Assembly (NCBI GenBank): GCA_024305405.1
Contig: JAKNDB010000086.1
Coordinates: forward strand, 1,983,001 to 2,047,000
Origin: Dirofilaria immitis
Lineage: Eukaryota > Nematoda > Chromadorea > Rhabditida > Onchocercidae
Direction of reading: 5' to 3'
Length of the DNA: 64,000 nucleotides
Shown here piece by piece: positions 36,701 through 48,840 of this stretch. The translations under genes were made by a program, and so were the position numbers. Under the pieces are notes generated by a model that worked only from the letters and a program-made list of their open reading frames with translations, was not told where the DNA came from and ran no database searches. Positions within the stretch are counted from its first letter, which is position 1; each line of letters starts with the position of its first letter.

Positions 36701-39498
36701 GCAAGTTCTCTACCCGAATGGAAGGCCAGCTGCTCGGCGGCATGGAACTTTTCCAAGACGTGAAGTGTAAATTTAAAGACTTTCGATTTCAGGATAAATA
36801 ACCTCAGAAAGATTTTAGCTGTTCATTTATGTTTAGTCATATAGAGCTGACAATAACATTACTGTTTATATACTGGCTTATTTTTACATATTTTTTCAGT
36901 TCGCCAAATGACCATTATCGCATATCACGATGCGATTCCACACCTCGTAGCCCTCATTCGCCGCTTTCGCGAACTTCACGAGATTCTCAGTCACCTAATC
37001 TACAGCGCTCGTTGTCGTCTTCAGGAAAAAGACGCGGATCACCATTAATAATTGATAGACGGGAAGCGAGCAGAAAACGAAATGATATTGTTGCTGTCGG
37101 TGGCCTCCTTTCAGGTTAACTTTTTCCAAAAGATGCTCGTTTGTTGTATGATGTTGTAATCTGAATTCGATTTCATGCTTAAAATTATATAAACCTTATA
37201 AATTTAAAGATCTCAGATGTAGCACAACTGCAGTGAAATCAAAAAGGACATAGTTCAAACATGAAAAATAGATAAATGAATATGATTTAATTCACTGAAA
37301 ATCCTCTCAGATTCCAGCTGGTAATCAAATCCATGATCCATGGGAGAGATCACACAAAAAAGGCGAAGCAAAGAGAGAGAACTAATTTCCTTAACGCTTG
37401 GGGCAGAACTTCAAAAACTCGCAGAACTAACGATAATAAGAAACAAATATGTCGTCAGGACACTGCTAGTTCGACAAGCAGTGCTTCAAGAAGGTTTACT
37501 AAGTTACTTTATGCTAAAGTTCTTGTGGAGTTCATTTTTCTTTTTTGCTTTTAACGTGAAATATTAAATAAATCAAATTTTCTCGTATTTCTTTAAAATT
37601 TTTTTGTTTTTAAAATTGGTATAAAACTCACCTTTATTATATTTTAAAATGATTTTTTCGGAATATTTTCTAAAAAAATCTTGAACTCTTTAAGCGAGTT
37701 TTAGAAGCGCAAGTGTTGCCTCGTCAGTAACTTCACGTTCTCGGTCACATTCACGAGCATCCTCAGGAAGCCGTCACCAGTCGACGTTTCGTCTCTCGTT
37801 GGTTTCTGCTGTTGCCTCTAGAAATCTAATTGATGATGATGGATCCTTAAGAGCAACAGATCTTTCATCGTTTCGTATTCCAAAGAAGAAGAGGTTTTAT
37901 CCAAAAAAATACTTTTATATTCGGTTTTAGTTTTGTATCGAATTAGAAAAGGTTGTGCTGATAGTATTGCGATTCATTTTACAATTATATTGAATGAAAG
38001 AAAGTCGGATTGGAATGAAAACTGAATTATAAAAGAGTTGTACATTAATATAAAATCGGTGTGACCGAGAATGATCTATGCTTTTGCAGATCCTCTCCTG
38101 CACTGACATTACATCGCTCTAGTACAGTCGCTGTTCATGGTTCTCTGCATACATTTGAAAGATCAAACAATCAAAACAAGCGGTACACATCCACTATTTC
38201 TCTCAAAAGGTTGGCCTTTTGATTATTAGAATTTAAATTTATGTTATTAGGAACTTTTCATCTATATTGGTTCCTTATTCACTGATTTGTTATTTACTAC
38301 TTATCATGTGATAGTAAATTCAGACCATCATCTCCATCACTTCGCTCTGGAATTGCGCAGTGTGGGACGAAAAAGTGAAAGATGTTATCGGTCGCACCGA
38401 TAAAGCTCATAAACGCAACGTCCTGCACGCAGGAAAAGATGATATGTTAAGCGATGAAAGTTCATCGAGCACTTCTAGGTTAAATATTAACTAAATAGTG
38501 ATTCGAATTCTTTCGATCGTAAAATTGGAAATTTTGACATATATATGTAGAAGTACTGCAAATATCATAAAGTTTTGTCTTATAATTGATGTAGGTGTTT
38601 TCTTCACCAAATGTCCATTGAACCAGAAACAGATAAATAGCGATTCAACAATGCATGGTTTAGCCAACAGTTATATTACGAACAAGATTTAGTCTTAAAA
38701 ATAATGAAACGAAAAATCATTTTAGGATTTTTTTGATGGAAATCATTTGAACAATTTTTTTCAAAATAAATTATAAGCGACTGTGTCGAAAACTTATATT
38801 AATTTAAGAAGTTCAAGTAGCAGTAGCGACGATGCGGAACCTGCCGCATATCGGCTCAAGAAAAAGTCGATGACGGTTTGCCTACCGAAGGAATACCACT
38901 ATCTCCAGAAGCTGCAGCAGAAGATGTTTCTAGCGATGAAGATGAGGTGACTTTTACATTGCAGTAGACATTAGTTTACTCATACATGTATGTAAAACAT
39001 CTTCGGAAGATTAATCCATTGTAATAAGATAAGAGCAATCAAATTCTTTTTAGTGGGTGATTCTATCCAGTGGAAGTATTCGATAAATGGATTTGACATG
39101 TAGTAGATGTTTAGCTTGTGATTTTTTTTATTATGGAATTTCTATTTAAATGCTACTTCAGAATGCCTCTGACACATCTATACATGAGCCGATTGCACAA
39201 CATTCAAAGAAAATTCCGTTAATTGGGAATTCACGACCAGCTTCCAGAAAAGCAATTGCGGAATGTCATGAGTCAAGAATCGATGGTATATTACAATTTC
39301 TTAAGTGGCGAGATTCTCTATATGGAACTTAGAAATTATTTGTGATATGGTCATTTTTTTCTTCTCTCATTTTCTATTTCAGATAACGATTATGTAGATA
39401 ATGAAGCAGAAAAAGAGGAACGTCGTGCTGAATTATTACGTCAATTGAAATGTGTTGAAGAAGCAATTGCTCGTAAACGTAGTCGGCCAGTTATTTGA
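33796..39498 (+). CDS. ZC3H18-like CCCH zinc-finger protein, 19 exons, four frame breaks
   Basis: Exons: 33796-33871, 34014-34135, 34241-34492, 34874-35017, 35285-35396, 35567-35676, 35756-35895, 36113-36252, 36362-36484, 36574-36618, 36691-36766, 36900-37114, 37318-37493, 37705-37893, 38090-38182, 38324-38478, 38809-38946, 39162-39285 and 39383-39498. All junction phases agree once four missing bases are allowed, giving about 849 residues. The N-terminal third is acidic (LSEEGEIDDLEEGELKSDED). One CCCH finger follows near residues 177-195: C-x7-C-x5-C-x3-H in CKFYLRGTCTWGPDCKYLH. Next come WEKGLRQARE and KKREEEPDFDRKR, RS/Ser-rich regions, and a C-terminal coiled segment ending VEEAIARKRS. 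This order matches ZC3H18, which links the nuclear cap-binding complex to RNA decay or export. Breaks lie near 37356-37361, 37400-37440, 38364-38366 and 38853-38854. The sequence GTAGTTACAG just upstream of the ATG may be a trans-splice acceptor. Confidence 0.85.
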
Positions 39499-40492
39499 AG
39501 TTATCTGAACTATGACATTTTTTATCTAGTCTTTTCGAGTATTTTTCATGGTAAACATTTTTTGTTTTTCATTATCTATGATGTAATTTATTTATAAGCA
39601 TATGTTTCTATTTATAGAAACACTTTTAATTTATAGCTTATTTTTGATTTTAAGCCATCTTACTTATTCAGCATGGTTTTTTGATATCGGATTTCATATT
39701 AATCTATTCTTTTCATTGAAGTTGACTTTGCTTTATTTATTAAGACTGAAATTTTTGAAGCAATATCTGCCTTTATAGAAGTAAAAAACTTGACAAAATT
39801 TCTTCATCTCTCATTGATTTTTATAGTGAAATTTATAGTGGAAACGGTATTATTGTTTAGTGTTGCTTATGCAGCAAATTTCAATTATATTTTCTAGAAT
39901 TCTAGAAATTCTAGATTTTCCAGGAGTGATCTATTTGAAGGCAGGTTGTAGAAAATGTGATATCTGGTACCGGTTCTCCCGGAATGGAAGTTGTGTATTT
40001 GTTTTTAATGATTTGTTTTAATTTTTTCAATTTTTTAGACCATTTGATGTTAGAAAGAATGTTAATGTAGTGGATACTTATTCTATATTGTTTCCTATTT
40101 ACATTATCATTCAGCTTCATGGTTTTTTTCCAAAATAAAATTTCGCCGGAAACTTTTTCTTTTCAATTGCTCTTATTCGCTTTTATATATGTTCAGCGTC
40201 TAATTTCTTAAATTCATATTAATTTCCACTGAAAATAATGCATAAAATTCGAAATGTTTTGGAAGTGGTGGTGAAAGGTGAAATTTTAATTTCAAACTAC
40301 TATTGGTATTATCGTAATGAATGAGTTTATAACTCTCAGAAGTGTCGTTGCATTTTAAATTTTGAAATTTTTGAAATATTCTAAAATGTTCCATTTGTCT
40401 TCAGGTACATTGTCAAATTTATTTGCGAATCGGTTTTGCACCGCCTGGTATTTCGAATGTAATTTGAATATATCAATTCCTAAATTTAGAAG
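39499..40492. other. Spacer between the ZC3H18-like gene and POP4
   Basis: About 1 kb between two plus-strand genes. This is longer than the usual 100-400 bases inside nematode operons, so co-transcription is possible but not indicated. No gene is seen. Confidence 0.4.
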
Positions 40493-41583
40493 ATGAGTGC
40501 TAAATCTCCTGCTTCATCTGAGCAGCTGAATCCTCATAAACTATTCATTTTGGAGAAACGAATTAAAAAGAAAACCAAGATCTGTCGGAAGCCGGTAAAG
40601 AATTTTATGAAGAAGAGAATTGTCAAGAACGATCTAAATAACTTGAAGTATTTAAATTCTTCAAATATCTCAAATGCACTATTGTTGATAAATCTGACTT
40701 AATTAACCTTTTCTGGGGGACTAATTTTTGGTTCTACACAGTGGATTCAGTGAAAAATTCAGCTATTACCGAAGGTTAAGAAAAGTAATATCTTAGCTAA
40801 GATTTGAGCTTCTCAGTTAGCATCGAAATATAATTCCAGTGTTATTTACAGTTATTCGATTTCAGGTATTCACAGTTTGAACCACTCTATGAATTATGGT
40901 GTGACTATTTTAGCACCCTAGTTAATGAATCTAGTGGTCAGTGGGATGCTCGAGTGTTGAAGGCTGATTATCACGGATGCATGTTGATGGTTGCGGAAGC
41001 TGCTAATCCAACGCAGGTGGTTTTTTCATCAACACCAGAGCTTTGAAGCTTTTCGATGGAATTTCAGAATTATTTATGGTGTTTGCTAGCTTCAATTAGA
41101 GAAAGAAAGCAATTTTTGATTCTTTTTAGGTTGGCATTTGTGGCATTGTAATTCGTGAAACTAAGCAAACCTTCATGCTGATCACAAAACATGATCGCTT
41201 CCTTAGTGCGTTTCAAGCCTTAATTATTTCCATAAAATTTGATATTTAATATTCTAAAGTTATTTTATTAGACATTCTAGAACCGAACGAATTTTCCAAG
41301 TTGTTTTCTCCAATTTTTTGCTTAATTGTTATATTTTTAGCTATTCCAAAGCAAGATACTATATTTCAATTTGCTTTGGAAAACAAAATATATATTTTAT
41401 TCGGGAACGCATTCAGGTTAGTTTTATAAGTTTTCCTATCTATCGATTTACTGGAATTGCTCGTGTTTTATTTATAAACATGTTTCTCAATTTCTTTCTC
41501 ATGTTTTCTTCAGGTTTCAACCGTCATTGCGAGCAAAAAAAATATTGAGATATCGCTCTTCAATTCCATTCTTTCTGAAGTAA
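40493..41583 (+). CDS. popl-4: RNase P/MRP protein subunit POP4 (Rpp29)
   Basis: Five exons (40493-40647, 40866-41016, 41130-41205, 41341-41416, 41514-41583) join in phase with no break and give 175 residues. The N-terminal part is basic (LEKRIKKKTKICRK). The C-terminal two thirds form the Rpp29/p29 Sm-like barrel, including FEPLYELWCDYF, ADYHGCMLMVAEAANPTQVG, GIVIRETKQTFMLIT and the final FRFQPSLRAKKILRYRS. The subunit binds the RNA component of the tRNA 5'-processing RNase P and the rRNA-processing RNase MRP in the nucleus and nucleolus. The ATG lies just after AAATTTAG, a likely trans-splice acceptor. The symbol is a guess by analogy; the family is secure. Confidence 0.9.
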
Positions 41584-42224
41584 TGTTTAATTAATTTAAC
41601 TTTTTGTATTCTTTAAACTGCTCAAATAAAAACTGCTATTCATTCTTATCGTTCAGACACTACCATTTTACAAAGCGCTTTAACGAAATCGTTATAAATC
41701 CACAAAGCAGCCCAGTTATAAATCCAATAATATCAAAAGTTAAAGCATTAGATAAAGAAAGCAATCCATCATTCAGATTCATCGAGCATGAAGTTTTTTG
41801 AAATCCTGAAATTTGGAAGTTCAATCTCGTCTATCTGCAAAATACGGTTCTGAGAGGTCCTTCGGTGTCAGTTTATAGAAAAGCTTGATTATCAAATCTG
41901 ACTGATAAAATGACTGAATTTGATGCAAAATAGTGAATAAATGAATCAATTGCTTGGGCACTGTTTCATCAGTTCAAACTATTTTATAGCGATATCAGGA
42001 CCTTAAAGATGTTCCTATTGTCAATTTAACTTTTGATATTATTTAAGTAAGCGCTAAAGAAGCGTTCCAGAATGATGATCACAAATCCGATCCGATAGAA
42101 GTATTGGATATATGCTGCATAGATTTTATTTTAAATCGAGGGGGTGGACGAGAAAGAAGAGACACGAAGTATTCGGAAAAGAAAAGCAGATCCAAAGAGA
42201 ACAATACTAAATTATATATATATA
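41584..42224. other. Spacer between POP4 and the BEL/Pao remnant
   Basis: It should contain the POP4 3' UTR. A short (TA)n tract (42217-42230) marks the edge of the recognisable retrotransposon sequence. No gene seen. Confidence 0.4.
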
Positions 42225-44930
42225 TATACATTTCAAGAACGGTTTTACTTCCATGATTTTCTAAATGATAATTAAGCGTAGCTGATAATAAAAAAGATAT
42301 GATATTATTCCAAATGGGGCTCTTGTTAAACGATAACTTGCGTTGTTTTCGTTTAGTTGTCCTTCTATATTCCTTTACCAAAGAAATCGCATATAATTTC
42401 TTTTTGATGGTGTAATTCTATTTGGGAAAATGCCTTTTAATATCAGGCACTATCACATTTTTCATGATTCGAAAGCGGAGCAATACTCCAATCAACTGAG
42501 GAATTGTTATTGGTACTCGATATAAAAGACGCCATTTAAACTTTTCATTCCTTTAAAATGTGCGGAAGCATCGTAAACGATCCTTAATTTTGTAGTTAGT
42601 TTACTTGGTGTTAATACTTCATGGTGAGGTAAATGATGAATAATACGAATTCGGTTTATGTCAGTTGACACTTCTTCGATTATATTAGACCTGAATTACT
42701 TCATTATATCGAATAAGTAATTTTTATCAGCTTGAAGTCTTTTGATTAATGATTTCAATCGTCCAAGACAAAGACTATAATTGTCGTTCAATCTGGTTTT
42801 TGGTCTTTTCACGGCCAATGGACTTAGTATCTTTCACCTTTCTTAATAATAGTTTGTTTAAATTGTTCTAACGCTTCATCATCGTCTTGCGCATTAAATT
42901 GTTCGTGGATGCCTATTAATTCTAATTTCCAGAATTTAACTATATTTGGAGTTCTACTGACCTTAGTTACATTCATCGAATTAGTTTCGATTGAACTCAC
43001 TTTAATAGAGTCTTTGTTAGAAGTTTGGGATTCATTAAGGTATACATATTCTGTTATTACAAGACCAACCTTTGTGAGTACCAGATAGAATCCAGATAAC
43101 ATACTGTGAATCAAATAAATAGTCTGCACCAATAAGTATATCAGGTTTTTTCCAACACGCTTCTGTCTCTATCAATTCTTCTTGACATACGGTGTTAGGT
43201 AAATCGTCGTATTTGCGTTAACGACTTGTAACTTATTTGTTAAATAATCTAACACATAAGTATTTACGATTATAATTTCGTGTACTATGATTTTTATGTC
43301 AAATTCTACCTTATCGGTTTGATAGAATTTTGGAGCTTTATTATCAAACGAGAAGATTTCAAAATTTTCTTTCTTGTTTTTGTCAGTATTAATTAACCCG
43401 CCAGTTTTTTGAAGATAAAGGATGTTTGAGATTCTATATCAAACAAGAGACTAAGGTCTTTTCATTAATTTCAGGTGTATTTGGATTAATTACCGCTGTT
43501 GCTTTACATAGAAATAAAACCTTTACCTGAACTGTCAATTTGTTGATTCATTAAATTGGTGTTCATTGTTTATTTCTTGATTGAGTTGTCCATATTCTGA
43601 AAAACACAATGCTCTATTGTATTGTTTCTTGCAGAAGAAACACAACGTTTTCTTTGTTTAAAATCACGTGTTGTATGTCCTGTTCCGAAGGCAATTGGAA
43701 CATGCACTATTTTTTATTACTTTTCTCAAGTAGTCGTCGATTCGTGATTCGTCAGTGGAATAAGTAAGGCATTTGTTATTCCAGCGGTTTTGGTTACAAA
43801 ATGCGCAAGGTCTTTTTTCCGTGCTAGATTTTTTAGAGTCTGTGTGCTTTGGTTTGGATATCTTTGTTTGATTTGTAACAGACAACGCGGAGGTCTCTAC
43901 CGTCGTACTATGTGAGACTCGTTTCGGTTTGCTTTCTATTTGTGATTTCCCTTCACCAAGCTATACTTCTAGTAACTTCTTCATTTCGTTGTATTAGTTT
44001 TGTTAGGAATTGTCTCAGTTTATTGGCTGACCAATTTCCCGGTTTTTCTTTGATTGGTATACTTTATTTAATATCCACGCATACAATTTGCTCTTAATAA
44101 TGGTTGCTATAATAGAATACTACAGATTCTCACCTATAGCATCCAGTTCTCGCAGAATTTTTTCCATTGCGTCAATGTTCGATTTCCATTCTTGATTGCT
44201 TCTTTCGATCGAATGCAATTCGTTATAGAGTGATTTTTGATAACAAAGAATTGACCCATATTTTCTTTTTAAAACATCTCTTACAATTTCTTAGTTCTCA
44301 GAAGCAATATCATAACCTTTTACGGTTAATAGAACATCTCCTTTGAGACAAGAGAATAAATAATTCAATTTCTGGATGTCCGGAATATTTTAAAGGTGAA
44401 CTGCAGCTTCAAATCTGCTCCAGAATTGTCTCCACGATTTTGGATCGCCATTAAACATTGCCAATGGCAATTGTGGCAAATTTGCCGTAGCGTGGAATGA
44501 AGACGTTTCACTATGTAATTTTTTCTTTCGTTGCTGTCTTTAAGTATTTCATAGTCGTCGTTATAGATACTTAAAATGATAATAGATTCTTTAGCTTCAT
44601 TTATTAAATTTGTGATATCTTTAGGTCGTCGACCATATCTGCATACCAGTCTTCTTCTTCCCGTTTTTTCGCGGCGTTACAATCCGTTGAATGAGTTCCA
44701 ACCAATTTTGATTTATTGATTCGTTTCTTCTTTTCTTTAATAATTCTTCTTTTGTCCTCATACCACTGACTTATTTCTTCTCTTGACAGATTCGATCTGG
44801 CTAGTTTAAATCAAGTCCTTTTATTTCATCGAGCAGTGCAAGGGTTTTTCTTTGGTAGGTTGAGCTGCGTTTACAAGACTGGTGGACATGTCCTCAGCTC
44901 ATGGCACCAATAAATTTGTTGCAAAAGGGT
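42225..44930 (-). mobile_element. Truncated, decayed BEL/Pao-type LTR retrotransposon
   Basis: Read on the minus strand, gag-like sequence starts near an ATG at 44889. A typical BEL/Pao gag block (FNGDPKSWRQFW) lies near 44440-44480. A Cys-rich block, with CAFCNQNRWNNKC and a second CxxC, lies near 43670-43820. The poorly preserved 43140-43600 would be the protease region. At 42824-43132 the linker before reverse transcriptase includes DDDEALEQF. RT-like blocks with LPHHEVL and YDAS lie near 42540-42650, and a further RT block near 42240-42340. The frame is broken by many stops and shifts, and RT ends early near 42225; RNase H and integrase are not found. Just upstream of the ATG the minus strand reads TTATTGGTGCCATGAGC, a possible primer-binding site. 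No LTR pair was seen. Confidence 0.8.
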
Positions 44931-46790
44931 TTTTGTTTTATTTGCGTGAAATGAGAAACATGGGTACTTTGACTGGATAACGGGAGAAGCGCTTGACTCA
45001 TATTATTATAACTATTGTAGTGCGACTACGTAACGATAGTTTTTTATTAACAGATCGATAAAAATGATAATATGGGAGGTTTCAGGTACTAGCAGAGCAG
45101 CCGTTCTTCAGGATAAAAAAAGGGAAGAAGGAAGGTCTCTGCAATGAGTAGCTTATTTTTATAGTCAGGATGTTTACAGTTTTCCAGAGTATTATGACCA
45201 GAATTGACATAAGTTTGTAGTTATAAAACTGACATGATGATTGATTATAAGAATATTTACGACTTTTCAAAGCTATAACCGCCAAGAATATTACTTCATT
45301 TTTTGACTGAAAAAAACTGAAGGAAGTGTTTGTAGTTGCCTCATTCGATAGCAGTGGTGACACTTGCTGATAATTAATCATGTCTATCTTCTGATTTGAT
45401 TTCTTCTTGACAATTATAGTGTTTTATTACTTTTTGATAATACATTAAAATAGAGACTTGTTCATTTTTGTTGCAGTGGCAATGGTTTTTTTACAGAACT
45501 TAGAACAACACCTTAGTGTCAATCATCTTCACTGGCAAGACCGAAATAGCGAGCATCATCTTTTATGCCCATTTGAATTAACCTTTGACACAATTCGACA
45601 AGTTATTGAAAGCAATTGAAGGATAGAAATACAATAAACAGAAAGAGATAATGTGGATATTTAGTGATTTTGTATGTACCAAAAAAAAAATTGTCTGCTG
45701 TAGAATATTGAGGAAAAGATCGTTAGTTCCTAGATCTCATCAGAAGTGTATGTTTTAGGAATGTGCTTAATTGGAGATATTAACTGATGTCTAATGGAGT
45801 TAGTTAAATGAAAAGGTCTGAGAAAGAATTTTTGAGAATTGCATTCAAAGAATGTAAGTTAGTGATTTATTGTTCGGATTACTGTTGTATGAATCTTTTC
45901 AAAAGAATTTCATGTTTCAGATATTTCAATAGGTTAGGGAAATTCAACATTCGTCATCCAATTTTCTTAGAATGGATTTGTTGAAAGGCTGCACTGAAAT
46001 AAGTGTCAAAAGAAAGAAAAGTTTGGATTTTGCTTCAAATTCGTATTTGCCCTGAATCTGCAATAACCTGAACTGAATTTATTTAAAAATTTAGGCTATA
46101 AAAAATCTTGGCTGAGTTCAATTCAAGTCTAGCAAATCTTGACGATCAGTGATTTCATGGACAGCAAAGCTTTCGACCAGACTCATTATGACTTGCAAGC
46201 CATTATTTATAATCTGCTTACACTGAAATGAAATAATTTTTTTCATATCCTCAGTTTGTCATTAAAAATTTCGAGAGACAAAAATTTGAATAGAGATATG
46301 AAGAATTATGGAGACAATTTGAACAATGACAGCATGATTCATTCGTCAAGTTTTCTGAAATGAATTCCAAACATTTTTGAAGCATTTAAATACTTGGACG
46401 ATAAAATACGAAATAAATCACTCAACTAATTGCAGATATATTCTAAGCTTCCATAGTTTTTGAAATCGAAAGTTATTTTCAAACAATTGCAATTCAAATT
46501 TGAATCAGAGAATTTCGCACTACGAATACTTTTCCCTGTTTTTTATTGAATTTTTCCGTAATGGTTAGCGATTGTAACTATCTACCGATCACGTCTGTCA
46601 GTGAGAATCTACGTGATAAACTCAGTTCATTTACAAATTGAAATCATTGACATAAAAACCATTCACTGCATTCATTCCATGCCTTTGACAACCTAAAAGT
46701 GAAACACATCTTCGATTCACTCGTTGTCCCTGTCGTCTAGTTGCCATCACTGTACTACATTCATAACGTTCATCGCTTATCTGTTTGCAT
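44931..46790. other. Intergenic region beside the retrotransposon remnant
   Basis: It could hold a degraded 5' LTR of the BEL/Pao element just above 44930, but no matching 3' copy was seen to prove it. No gene supported; the minus-strand frame at 45082-45381 has no recognised similarity. Confidence 0.35.
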
Positions 46791-46792
46791 GT

Positions 46793-46938
46793 CTATGTGT
46801 GCATGTGTGTGTGTGTGCGTGTGTGTGCGTGTGTGTGTGCGTGTGTGTGTGCGTGTGTGTGTGTGTATGTGTGTGTATGTGTGTGTGCGTGTGTGTGTAT
46901 GTATGTATGTACGTATGTATATACGTGTGTGTATGTAA
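46793..46938. repeat. TG-rich microsatellite
   Basis: About 145 bases of alternating TG with regular CG and TA interruptions (units such as GTGTGTGTGCGT, GTATGTATGT and GTACGTATGT). Confidence 0.92.
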
Positions 46939-47060
46939 TGAGTGAAGATCGTTGATGACAGGAATAATCTCCGTGAATGTGTGATTGTTTGCCGTAGAGG
47001 ACGAGACGATGACGAATTACAATCAGCTTTCGCATTCCATTTCTATTGCATTGTCGGAAT

Positions 47061-47156
47061 GTGTATCTGTGTGCATGTGTGTGCACGTATGTGCATGTGT
47101 ATGTGTATGTGTGTGTGTGTATGTGTGTCTGTGTATCTATGTGTATCTGTGTGTAT
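47061..47156. repeat. TG-rich microsatellite, second block
   Basis: A second alternating block about 120 bases downstream of the first, with TGTGTATGTG and TGTATCTGTG units. The unique spacer between the two blocks is less AT-rich than the surrounding DNA. Confidence 0.88.
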
Positions 47157-47159
47157 TCA

Positions 47160-48840
47160 CTTGGCGATTCGCCTTTGTGGTCATTCCGAATCTCTCAGAT
47201 TCGACTCCGATTCCATTTATTCTACTCTTCAGTTTTACATCAATATTACAATGATATTGCATTGATCAGTGCTATCTGACTATGGTACTTGTAATTTTAT
47301 GCGAAATACCTCGTAAGTAGCATATTTTAGGAGAGAATCCTAGACACATCATCGTTCCCTTGTAGATCATTCTGCTTGATCTATTTTTTGGTTAACTACC
47401 AAATGCGATCACTTACCCTCTGCTGTCCGATTTTGAACTGTTTTTTGCTGTAAGCAGACGAAAATGTGACACATCAGTTCTCTCAGTAATACGGTATGTA
47501 TGTGGAATATAAGGGCAACGAGTACAGCGATGATTGATAGTTAGGTTAGCCTATGATCAAATAGAAGATGAAACGTAAATTTTCGATAATATTTTGACAA
47601 TTGATTTTCGAGAGGCTGTTTCTATGTTTTTGCTGAAAACGAATTATGAGACACGATTGTTCTCTTTTTTTCCAGTCCATGATTGAAACAAATACATTTA
47701 GTTTTTCGAAATTAAAAGAAATATTTATTTTTAGTCGTTTTGGTTTTCATAGTTTCATTAAGGCAGTTGAAAGCAATATTATCCAAAAATTTTGAATATT
47801 AGGGGATATATTTCATTCAAATCCCATTCAGATTCGATTTTTCATCGTAATGCGTAATGCTAGAAGCAAAATGATTGCCATTATGAATAATTAAAATCTT
47901 CATTTCGATTAAACAAGCTGAACAAAATTATGTAATGAGTTAATTAAGTTTACTGAGTCAAGAATCAGAATATATAACCGTCGTGACCAAGCTGGTCATT
48001 GCGTTTCTTGAATGACGAAAATAATCCTCCGGATAGACGATAATGTGCTTTTTATCGATAAAAAGTTATTATCTATTTTATCTCCCATATTTAATTTCTT
48101 TTTTATTTTAGATTAAAAAAGAAATTCTATAGCCATAGTTTTGTTTTTTCTGATTTACTACATTCGAATCCTTTTCATTTTATCTTTTGTCTTATTCGAC
48201 ATTGACATCAGAGGTTATCATTCTTATCCGTTCCTTATTGTCTCATTAATATTTCGTTTCATTCAGCAACAATCATTCGCACTGTACTTTCATCCATTTT
48301 TGCTTTTCCTCTCAATAACAGGAGTACATGCAACATTTTTGCATGTTTCCATCGAAGTTTGTTAAATTTCCTTTTTCACATTTCGTTTATCAGTTGATGA
48401 TGATGATTTCTACCGTCAGTTATGCATGCATATATTGCCACTTATTCCTTCTGCATTCCCTAGCAGTCATGTGCAATTGACAGCAGCATAGGGAATTATT
48501 GTATGTCAGATAAATGAATTATAGTTAAGGTAAAGTAAATGCGCTACAATTCGGATAGACATTCGCTGTAGCAGTAATTATAATGGATGCATGCTTCATT
48601 AAACATGTAAACCTGATAAAGATGAGAGATGAGAGCATGTTTGAAATAAGGGAGATGATTCAATGTGTAGAATGCTCAGAGTATTCCATTATTGGTATTT
48701 TTGTTTTTTCCTGTTCTCAATGACGTTGCAAATTTCGTTTTTTCCTGTAACTTTTTTCTTTTTATGATCAAATTCTTCTGAGCATATTTTCATATTGAAC
48801 ATTTTGACATTGCTTGACTCCATTTCAGATTTCTAATTAG
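47160..48840. other. Spacer upstream of the unknown plus-strand gene
   Basis: No coding region supported. The hydrophobic frame at 48141-48365 is rich in Phe, Leu and Ile, as expected from T-rich DNA. The promoter and any missing 5' exons of the next gene should lie here. Confidence 0.35.
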
